The notes under the pieces were generated by a model. That model saw nothing but the letters and a program-made list of their open reading frames with translations, was not told where the DNA came from and ran no database searches. Below, piece after piece: positions 57,696 through 64,000 of a stretch of DNA of 64,000 nt. Each line of letters begins with the position of its first letter. Position 1 is the first letter of the stretch. Both the position numbers and the translations under genes were made by a program. The stretch comes from UBA6107 sp034430175 (GTDB lineage Bacteria; Chloroflexota; Anaerolineae; Anaerolineales; Anaerolineaceae), in NCBI GenBank assembly GCA_034430175.1, contig DAOUFI010000022.1:62001-126000 (forward strand). The letters are read 5' to 3'.

Positions 57696-58613
57696 TCATA
57701 GCGAATGAAGTAAATTGTTCCACGTCAGCTCAATAATGGACGTCATCTTCTCTGGCTCGTTGGAGATGTAGGTGACGGTCGCGCCTTGTTCGGGCAAACC
57801 GATGATGTATTGACCGTATAGCCCGTCCACACGCCAGGTGCCAGGGATACGGTTCATCCACATCTGGTAGCCGTAGCCGCTGCGGTAATCGGCGGTGGCG
57901 AAGGGCTCGTTGAAGTCAGCAGTGCTAATCTGCTGTCTCGTCGCCTGGACCACATATTCGCGGGGGATGAGCTGTTTACTCTGCCATTCACCCAGGTTGA
58001 GCAGGAGCTGCCCGAATTTTGAAAGATCAGTGGCGTTGAGGTAGAGCCCGGAGCAGCCGAAGGCGATGCTGGCGGAGTCCGACTCCCAGTGCGGGGTCTC
58101 GATGCTGAGCGGGTTGAAGAGACGCGGCAGCAGATAATCGCGCAGGTTCAGACCGCTGCGTTTGGTGATGAGCTTGGAGAGCATGTAGGTGGCGCTATTA
58201 TCATATTTGAAGCGCGTTCCCGGAGCGTCTACGAAGGGCTCGGCGAAGAAGAGCGATTCGATGTCATCCACGGATTCACCTTTTTCGAGGGCTGCGGACA
58301 CGGGGTCAACGCGATGGCCGGCACCCATGCAAAGCAGGTCGCGCACCCGTAAATGCTGCAAATTGTCATTGACTTCACCTTCTGGGTGGAAATACTCCAG
58401 CAACGGGTCGTTGATCGAGAACAAGCCTTCCGCCTGGGCAATGCCTACCGCCATCGAAACGAAGGTCTTACTGGCTGACCAGAGCAACACGGGTTTTTCG
58501 GGGGCGAAATCGTGGCGCGCGATGATCTCGCCGTGCTGGCGTACGATCACGTTGAGGATTTGTAGGTTCTGCGCTTGAGCGGAAGCGATCAGGTCGGAAA
58601 AGATTGAAATCAT
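57696..58613 (-). CDS. Serine hydrolase, beta-lactamase class C family
   Basis: A 305-residue serine hydrolase of the class C beta-lactamase / esterase / D-alanyl-D-alanine carboxypeptidase fold. The nucleophile motif SxxK is SASKTFVSMAVG (about residues 45-48). The YxN motif is YDNSATYML. There is no clear KTG box near the end, where YGQYIIGLPEQG occupies its place, as in esterase-type members. No signal peptide is seen, so it is probably cytoplasmic and not a secreted antibiotic-resistance enzyme. A TAGAAT box lies about 35 nt upstream. A partial copy of its 3' end is at 56.7 kb. Confidence 0.87.
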   Translation of the reverse strand: MISIFSDLIASAQAQNLQILNVIVRQHGEIIARHDFAPEKPVLLWSASKTFVSMAVGIAQAEGLFSINDPLLEYFHPEGEVNDNLQHLRVRDLLCMGAGHRVDPVSAALEKGESVDDIESLFFAEPFVDAPGTRFKYDNSATYMLSKLITKRSGLNLRDYLLPRLFNPLSIETPHWESDSASIAFGCSGLYLNATDLSKFGQLLLNLGEWQSKQLIPREYVVQATRQQISTADFNEPFATADYRSGYGYQMWMNRIPGTWRVDGLYGQYIIGLPEQGATVTYISNEPEKMTSIIELTWNNLLHSL

Positions 58614-58857
58614 GAGGTGTTCTTTCTGTGAACTGGGTTGATGCTTTTGATTCTATCATGACTGAGATTTAGGAAAATTGAATTCATGCTCATGAACCAG
58701 CAGCAGGAGAAATCCTCTACTGATTGTTGAAAGGAACCGGTCTTGGCGCAGACAGGTGAGCGGCTGACCAAGTGATGAAGGTAGTTCATTACGATTGGTG
58801 CAAAGATTATTCGATGATATGATAAGAATTAAGTTCTTCTGAATATTAGGGTGCACC

Positions 58858-60588
58858 TTGAAAAAACATTTCTTCACGCCTGCTTTCATCCTTTATTCGA
58901 TCATCCTCCCAATGACAGGGCTTGAATTCTATTGCCTGTTTTTCAAAATTCTGCTGTCACGCGCATTCGAAAAAGGAGTGAACTTTTATTTTGTAAACGG
59001 GTTGTTTTATATCAGTGCTGGTCTGATCCTCGCCTCTGTGAGTTTGTTGATCATCCAAAAAGACGCGGCGAAACAACTCGTTCACCAATTCCGATCCAAC
59101 TACTCAATTCAGCGTTTTGAAAAAAAGGACCTGCTGCTGATCCTGTTGCCGATGACGCCGATCATCCAATACATTTTTAGCAATATTGACAGTATGACCG
59201 TGAAAGACGCGGCCGTTATCCTGGGAGGATTTATATTGCTCTCAGGGGTGATGATCTATATCCTGCCGATGTTTTGCGGTAGAGATGATTCGAAGCGAAT
59301 TTTAATGCTGATGGGATTGGCATTCATGTTCACAATCAACAGCATGGCGCTGATCAGCGACTCTTTTTCCTGGTATTTGAGGGGAAGTTTCCTGATCCAG
59401 TTTTTCATTTTCCTGTTTGTTCTCATCATCGCCATGGTTTTTTACGATGTCAAGTTCAAATTTTTTCTCAGCGCTCTGATATCCTGTCTGTTTGTCTTTA
59501 ACAGCGCGGTGATAATTACCTCGTCCATGACTGAAGAGAAGACTTCAGAAGACATGTTTTATCAAAATGCCGCACTCCAATATGCGCAAGTAAGGAAGCC
59601 TGCCTTAAAACCTAATATTTATTTGCTCATCTATGATGCATATGCAAGTATGGAAACCATCAATGCATACGGCATCGACAATCAGCCGCAGTACGATTTC
59701 TTGGAGCAAAATGGTTTTGTCTTCTATCAGGGTGTCTACTCAGTAGGGGCCACTTCTCTGGACTCCATGGCCCGTGTTCTCAATATATCCATGGAATTTT
59801 ATGGAAATAATCGACGCGCTGTTTCGGGGGATGGCATTGTCCAAAAAATATTGAAGGAAAATGGGTATGAAACATATGGATTGTTTGCAATCGATTATTT
59901 CTTTGTGAGTATCGATTCAAGTTATGACCATTCTTATCCTGAGCAAGAATCAAGCGCATATAAAAAAATCATTCCTGCAATATTGATTGGAGAATTTCGC
60001 TTTGATTTCAGTTTTACAGAACAAAAGCATATCGAATTTGTCAAATTTAAGCAGGGTGTTTTTGCCAGTGAACCGGTGAATCGCTTTATCTATATGCACA
60101 CCAATTTGCCATCCCACAGCCAAAACTCAGGAGTCTGTCTTGTTAATGAAGTGGATCAATATGCCCAAAGAATAAAGCGTGCTAATTTAGAAATGCAGCA
60201 AGATATTGAAATCATTCTTAAGAATGATCCTTCTGCAATTCTAATCATTGCTGGAGACCATAGTCCTTACCTGACCAAGAATTGTACAGGTACGGGTGGG
60301 AAATATCCCCTTTCTCAGATTAATCGTCTGGATATTCAGGACCGCTATGGAACATTTCTCGCCATTCGCTGGCCGGATGGGAGCTACCAGGGATATGACA
60401 AGATCACAGTGCTTCAGGATATTTTCCCAGTAGTATTCGCATATATGTACAAGGATGAAGGATTCCTTAATTTAAAAATATCCCCGATAACCCAGGAATC
60501 ACAAATCGTCAGTGGTGCGACTGTTTATAATGGGATCATCATAGGGGGGATCAATGATGGGGAACCCTTGTTCATATCAAACAACTAG
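58858..60588 (+). CDS. Membrane sulfatase-like hydrolase/transferase
   Basis: A 576-residue protein with five or six membrane segments in residues 1-215 and an extracytoplasmic alkaline-phosphatase-superfamily domain after that. The metal-binding start of the domain is IYLLIYDAYASMETINAYG, the nucleophile region is VGATSLDSMARVLN (a Thr or Ser in place of formylglycine) and the distal ligands are IIAGDHSPYL. The layout recalls lipoteichoic-acid synthase and phosphoethanolamine or phosphoglycerol transferases, so a role in modifying surface glycopolymers is likely but unproven. The start is TTG with a weak site (TTAGGGTG). The 244-nt gap upstream shows no gene. Confidence 0.8.
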   Translation: MKKHFFTPAFILYSIILPMTGLEFYCLFFKILLSRAFEKGVNFYFVNGLFYISAGLILASVSLLIIQKDAAKQLVHQFRSNYSIQRFEKKDLLLILLPMTPIIQYIFSNIDSMTVKDAAVILGGFILLSGVMIYILPMFCGRDDSKRILMLMGLAFMFTINSMALISDSFSWYLRGSFLIQFFIFLFVLIIAMVFYDVKFKFFLSALISCLFVFNSAVIITSSMTEEKTSEDMFYQNAALQYAQVRKPALKPNIYLLIYDAYASMETINAYGIDNQPQYDFLEQNGFVFYQGVYSVGATSLDSMARVLNISMEFYGNNRRAVSGDGIVQKILKENGYETYGLFAIDYFFVSIDSSYDHSYPEQESSAYKKIIPAILIGEFRFDFSFTEQKHIEFVKFKQGVFASEPVNRFIYMHTNLPSHSQNSGVCLVNEVDQYAQRIKRANLEMQQDIEIILKNDPSAILIIAGDHSPYLTKNCTGTGGKYPLSQINRLDIQDRYGTFLAIRWPDGSYQGYDKITVLQDIFPVVFAYMYKDEGFLNLKISPITQESQIVSGATVYNGIIIGGINDGEPLFISNN

Positions 60589-60660
60589 AAATGAATTGAC
60601 TTATTATTGTGAAGGTTTTCGTGCAATTGTTTCCCGAATGATCATCTACGTTGGGGTGTC

Positions 60661-61980
60661 TCATGGTTTAGCGATATACCTGAAGATAAATGAATTTGAA
60701 ATATCGGATACATAATCGCTGACCATATCTGGGTTAAAAGTGGATAAGGAGCACCAGTCATCCGCTGTCAGGGTGCCGGGATGGGCCTGTTCAGGTTTAG
60801 AGGGGAAGCTTCGTCTAGTCTCCTGCGGCGCTGAGCAGCGATCAACAGTGGATTCGTTGGTGGAAGACAGGTAATAACTGACAGTGCGGTAGATCGAACG
60901 ATCGATCTCGAAAAGTGGGGTGAGCGCACCGACAGCCAGCATTAAGATTAGAGCGATACTGATCTTGGATCTTTCGTGAAAAATGATCTCTCCAGACCAG
61001 ACCAGAAGCAGAAATAGCATAGCGATGGGCGCTCGCCGGCTGATGATGTACACATCAGAGACGGTAAATAATAGCGAGATAAGAAGAGTGGGTGCCATTA
61101 GATACCATGTGATGTCCTGTTTTCTGAATCGAGACGCGCATAGCCAAATAAGGGTCCATTCCAACAGAGAGAACAATACTATCTGGAAGATGAAGACCGG
61201 GGTGATGCTTACCAAACGGGTGGTTGAGACAGCCGCGTTGCTGCGGTAAAAAAGGTAGCAAAGGATGGTGATCAAGCCGCCGCCAAGAAGGTTCTCCAGG
61301 CTTAACCAGTCGCGAAGCTGTGAAATCCAACGTTCAAGGAGCGATGTCGTAGAATCGGTTGGAAAAATGAAGCCGTTCAGGAAGCGGCCAATCACCAGCA
61401 CTGCCAACCCAAGCGCGGGGATGGGAGCGTAGAAGAAGCACAGGCTCCAGATAAGGAAGGTTGAGCGGTTCTCTTTCAGATTGAGAATTAAACCTGCGCA
61501 AATCCAAACGGGCAGGCTCTGGTTGAAAACCCAGAACAACTGGGTGGTGAATGAGGAAAACTGGAAGGATTGCCACCATTCTAGGTGCGTTATCGGTGGC
61601 CAGAGAGTGGGGTAGGGGGAAGTAAAAACCGAGCTAGAAATGAGCGCTCCGACCGAATCCATGCCGCTGAAGAAAACTAAAAGGAACAGTGATGGGATTA
61701 ATCCTGTCCGCACCTTTTTAGAGATCAGCAATACCGTCAGGATCACGCCTATCAAAGTGTAGAGATAGAGTATGAAATTGGCTGCCTGCCAACCAAGTAG
61801 TTTGCCAATCAGGGCCGGGATAAGCCAGTAGCCAAAATAATACACCATACTCTGGGTGCCTGACGGGAAGGTGACAGTTCCAAGCGTGGTGTAATAGACA
61901 GGCCAGCGGTAGTTGATGAGATCGCGGAAAATGGCATTCCTACCATTAAAATCCAAAATTCTGAAAAGCGTATCCGCCAA
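60661..61980 (-). pseudogene. Polytopic membrane protein, main part after a frame break
   Basis: A 439-residue reading frame with about nine membrane segments and conserved-looking loops (DFNGRNAIFRDLINYRWPVY, PSGTQSMVYYFGYW). It has the look of GT-C-type or polysaccharide-polymerase-like membrane proteins; no specific family is recognised. It begins only with a TTG and no ribosome site, and its first 12 residues overlap the end of the frame at 61946-62254. Joining the two frames by a +1 step near 61958-61963 gives a continuous protein of about 530 residues (GGYAFQN then DFNGRNAIF). It is therefore treated as the 3' part of one disrupted gene. Confidence 0.65.
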
Positions 61981-62254
61981 TGCCGGAAAGAATCACCCAG
62001 ACAGCTGCCAGAACAAGCAACCAGATCCACTCTTTACGGGTGGGATGCTTTAATTCACTGCCAGCTTCAGTTTTCCACAGTTTCCAGGTGAAGAAAGCCA
62101 GAAGAAATCCGATAGGGAAGCCGATGTACCAACGCAGAAATCCCAGGCAAAATACTACGAAGGGTAGAATCAGGTAAATCAGGCTGGCGCGAAAAAGGTT
62201 ACAGCTGGATGTAAGGGACAATTTTTCTTTCATTCGAATATCAGGAGAAGACAA
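61946..62254 (-). pseudogene. N-terminal part of the same frame-broken membrane protein
   Basis: A 102-residue frame with three hydrophobic helices (LIYLILPFVVFCLGFLRWYI, FPIGFLLAFFTW and WIWLLVLAAVWVILSGIGGY). It stops at NFGF just where the next frame picks up DFNGRN. The start is TTG at 62254 with AGGAAAAG directly upstream; the ATG at 62233 is an alternative. A single extra base in TTTTGG would explain the break; it could be a true mutation, an assembly error or recoding. The combined product would be a polytopic protein, perhaps acting with the sulfatase-like neighbour on surface polymers. Confidence 0.6.
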
Positions 62255-62348
62255 CTTTTCCTATTCTGTGAAATGTTTCTCTGAAGCGATTCTAACATGA
62301 ACTTTTGAAATGAAGTCTCAAAAACCGATGGGAACAACACCATCAGAC

Positions 62349-62354
62349 TATAAT
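62349..62354 (+). promoter_or_regulatory. -10 box seven bases before the menG/ubiE ATG
   Basis: TATAAT (62349-62354) is followed by TCAAATT and ATG at 62362. No Shine-Dalgarno sequence is present, so a leaderless transcript is predicted. Confidence 0.55.
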
Positions 62355-62361
62355 TCAAATT

Positions 62362-63066
62362 ATGGATACCTACTCGATCGACCAACGCAAAGCAACCTAC
62401 GTTCGCGCAATTTTCCAAAAAGTAGCCGCAAATTATGATCGAATGAATACCTTGATGACTGTCGGGCAGGACAGGTTTTGGCGCAGTGAAGTGATCAAGA
62501 TGGCCGGTCTGCAGGGGGGAATACGGTTACTTGACTTGGGTAGCGGTACCGGTGACCTGGCGAGGATGGCGGTGAAGGCTGAACCGCGGATCGAGATTGT
62601 TGCCGCGGATATTTCGATGGAGATGATGCTGACCGGCAGGCGAAAAGGCAACCTGCCCTTCGTGATGGCAGATGCCGGGCAGACTCCTTTTTCAAGTGGT
62701 TATTTTGATGTAGTGATTTCTGGCTGGCTTGTGCGCAACGTGGTCAACCTGGATGGTGTATTGGCCGAGCAATACCGTCTGCTCAAGCCTGGGGGAAGGA
62801 TTATCATTCTGGATACAACCCGCCCGACCCGAAACCTCCTGACACCGTTTGTTTGGTTGCACATGCACATGGTCATTCCGTTGCTGGGAAGAATGTTTTC
62901 ACGTAACCCTGAAGCGTATCAATATCTACAGAGTTCATCAGAAAGCTTCTTACTGGCTGAAGATCTGGCTGGGAAGATGGAGAAGGCCGGGTTCAGAGAG
63001 GTTGGTTTTAAACGGTACATGGCCGGGACGATCGCAATCCATTGGGGCGAAAAATGGCTATTGTAA
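62362..63066 (+). CDS. menG: UbiE/MenG-type C-methyltransferase
   Basis: A 234-residue class I SAM methyltransferase of the UbiE/COQ5 family, which methylates the ring of demethylmenaquinone (or the ubiquinone precursor). The family start FQKVAANYDRMNTLMTVGQD, SAM motif LLDLGSGTGDLARMA (about residues 55-69), and the LKPGGRIIILDTTRP and AYQYLQSSSESFLLAEDLA segments all fit. A menaquinone role is preferred for an anaerobic-type Chloroflexota, although a generic methyltransferase cannot be excluded because some signature residues differ. A response-regulator gene follows 23 nt later. Confidence 0.82.
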   Translation: MDTYSIDQRKATYVRAIFQKVAANYDRMNTLMTVGQDRFWRSEVIKMAGLQGGIRLLDLGSGTGDLARMAVKAEPRIEIVAADISMEMMLTGRRKGNLPFVMADAGQTPFSSGYFDVVISGWLVRNVVNLDGVLAEQYRLLKPGGRIIILDTTRPTRNLLTPFVWLHMHMVIPLLGRMFSRNPEAYQYLQSSSESFLLAEDLAGKMEKAGFREVGFKRYMAGTIAIHWGEKWLL

Positions 63067-63077
63067 GGCTGGAATGA

Positions 63078-63083
63078 TAGAAT
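63078..63083 (+). promoter_or_regulatory. -10 box six bases before the response-regulator ATG
   Basis: TAGAAT (63078-63083), six bases (ATTGAT) and ATG at 63090. No Shine-Dalgarno sequence and no -35 were seen. It fits the leaderless pattern seen elsewhere in the window. Confidence 0.45.
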
Positions 63084-63089
63084 ATTGAT

Positions 63090-63797
63090 ATGACCGATAA
63101 AGTATTGATTGTTGAAGATGAAGTTGGGTTGCAGGAAACCCTCTCGTATAATCTGAAACGGGAGGGATTCCAGGTGGAGATAGCCGGCGACGGCGCGAAA
63201 GCGCTTGAGACTGCGCGGTCATGGCACCCTGACTTGATTCTGCTGGATATAATGCTACCGGTGATGGACGGGTTTGAAGTCTGTAAAATCCTGCGCGCTG
63301 AAATGGATATCCCGATCCTGTTTCTCTCAGCAAAATCGGATGAGATCGACCGTGTTGTTGGATTAGAGATCGGGGCTGACGATTACATCGTCAAGCCGTT
63401 CAGTATGCGCGAACTGCTGGTGCGCGTGAAGGCAAGACTGAAAACTTACCATCAATTGCACGAACTGAAAGAAAAAGACGAAACTGGCGGGCCTGGGGAT
63501 AAGCTTGCTTTCGATAATTTGACAGTCGATCTGGCACGCCATGAAGTCATCCTTAATGGGAAACCATTACAACTCAAACCCAAAGAATTTGAACTGCTTG
63601 CTTACCTGGTGGAAAACCGTGGCAGGGCACTCACCCGTGAATTAATCCTTGACAAGGTATGGGGATGGGATTTTGTGGGTGACAGCCGCACCGTGGATGT
63701 TCACATCCGCTGGCTTCGCAGCAAGATAGAGAAGAACCCCGAAGAGCCAACTCGGATCGTCACTGTACGTGGGGCAGGGTACCGGTTTGAAGGCTAA
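63090..63797 (+). CDS. OmpR/PhoB-family response regulator
   Basis: A 235-residue two-component regulator. The receiver domain has ED at 9-10, phospho-acceptor Asp53 in LLDIMLPVMDG, LFLSAKSDE and the switch-lysine segment DYIVKPFSMREL. A linker of about 15 charged residues leads to a winged-helix domain with LKPKEFELLAYLVENRGRAL and the typical ending IVTVRGAGYRFEG. The sequence is close in style to PhoB/RegX3/WalR regulators. The kinase gene starts 3 nt after its stop codon. Confidence 0.93.
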   Translation: MTDKVLIVEDEVGLQETLSYNLKREGFQVEIAGDGAKALETARSWHPDLILLDIMLPVMDGFEVCKILRAEMDIPILFLSAKSDEIDRVVGLEIGADDYIVKPFSMRELLVRVKARLKTYHQLHELKEKDETGGPGDKLAFDNLTVDLARHEVILNGKPLQLKPKEFELLAYLVENRGRALTRELILDKVWGWDFVGDSRTVDVHIRWLRSKIEKNPEEPTRIVTVRGAGYRFEG

Positions 63798-63800
63798 CCG

Positions 63801-64000
63801 ATGAAAAGGACATTACGCTGGCAATTTCTCCTTCCGTTACTGGTTTTCTTCACAATCGCTTTTGCCGGTATCGACCTTTATCTATCAAAGGCATTTCTTA
63901 CAATTTATCAGAACCATTTAAAAGATAATCTTTCCGCTGAAGCAAGCCTGATCATCAATGAATTATTTGAATCGGTGGGTTTCCCTGACACGATAAATCA
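63801..64000 (+). CDS. Sensor histidine kinase, N-terminal part (cut by window end)
   Basis: Only the first 66 codons are inside the window. Translation begins MKRTLRWQFLLPLLVFFTIA: a short basic start followed by a membrane segment (residues about 8-28) and the beginning of an extracytoplasmic or HAMP-proximal helix (YQNHLKDNLSAEASLIINEL). Position directly after the response regulator gene and the membrane-anchored start identify it as the probable cognate kinase. The catalytic domains lie beyond the window, so the assignment rests on context. Confidence 0.75.
   Translation, partial: MKRTLRWQFLLPLLVFFTIAFAGIDLYLSKAFLTIYQNHLKDNLSAEASLIINELFESVGFPDTIN

Noticed and set aside
58614..58857. Remnant of a mobile element in the gap before the sulfatase-like gene
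   Set aside because: No inverted terminal repeats, target duplications or transposase motifs could be recognised; a short antisense frame there has no convincing similarity.
1..64000. CRISPR arrays, toxin-antitoxin pairs or defence islands
   Set aside because: No regularly spaced repeats were seen. The single HNH nuclease and the XRE-TPR-GNAT operon lack the partners or motifs needed to call a defence or toxin system.

Overview
This 64 kb window is a stretch of bacterial chromosome packed with genes. It most likely comes from the phylum Chloroflexota, class Anaerolineae. That placement is an inference from remembered family resemblance: a KimA-type potassium importer with RCK partners, an FhaA/FhaB/RodA-PBP cluster, a T-box-controlled type-2 IleRS, 7TM-GAF-HTH and zinc-ribbon membrane proteins, and single-membrane envelope genes with no outer-membrane assembly genes. 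There are no rRNA genes, CRISPR arrays, prophages or complete insertion sequences. Almost all of the window is vertical-looking core and housekeeping DNA.

Layout. 0-7.7 kb: an RlmI-like methyltransferase, a PatB-type C-S lyase, a cold-shock protein, a secreted TPR protein, a lipoprotein, MtaB and a GH13 alpha-glucosidase. 7.7-11.1 kb: a potassium-uptake unit (KimA-like permease plus two RCK/TrkA proteins). 11.1-15 kb: the rpmH-rnpA-yidD-yidC-jag block, interrupted by a PQQ-propeller lipoprotein gene. 15-19.8 kb: pyrimidine-nucleoside phosphorylase, then a transcriptional T-box leader and ileS. 19.9-29.7 kb: lspA, rluD, threonine aldolase, purine-nucleoside phosphorylase, a 7TM-GAF-HTH protein, an S1-domain protein and FtsK. 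29.7-35 kb: a CDP-alcohol phosphotransferase, Lgt, a metallo-hydrolase, an HNH nuclease, a TIGR01777-type SDR and TyrRS. 35-41.4 kb (minus): a cell-wall elongation cluster (fhaA, fhaB, mtnP and a RodA/FtsW-PBP fusion), then a YbaK-type deacylase and a PHP-domain protein. 41.4-44.8 kb: secG, a peptide-binding protein, a cobalamin adenosyltransferase and DUF554. 44.8-55.6 kb (minus): a DsbA-like protein, a GNAT, TPR and XRE genes, a CpaF-type ATPase, two histidine kinases and a response regulator, parB, parA and a PfkB kinase. 55.7-64 kb: radC, tRNA-Met, a serine-hydrolase gene and a decayed partial copy of it, a sulfatase-like membrane protein, a frame-disrupted polytopic protein, MenG/UbiE and a two-component system cut by the window end.

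Themes. Several systems are unusual in architecture. The RodA/FtsW-PBP fusion keeps a plausible polymerase active site but has lost the transpeptidase Ser and Lys. One histidine kinase carries an N-terminal MshEN domain, the cyclic di-GMP receptor module of type II/IV pilus ATPases, and sits in a block with an orphan CpaF ATPase and ParAB. The IleRS has GVHH in place of the HIGH motif. A 7TM-GAF protein ends in a helix-turn-helix instead of a kinase domain.

Regulation. Several transcription units have textbook TTGACA-N17-TATAAT promoters followed by Shine-Dalgarno sites. A second group has a TATAAT box ending only 6-8 nt before the ATG and no Shine-Dalgarno sequence, which predicts leaderless mRNAs. 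By eye, base composition is richer in G+C at about 15-19.8 kb and about 52.5-58.6 kb than elsewhere; this was not computed.
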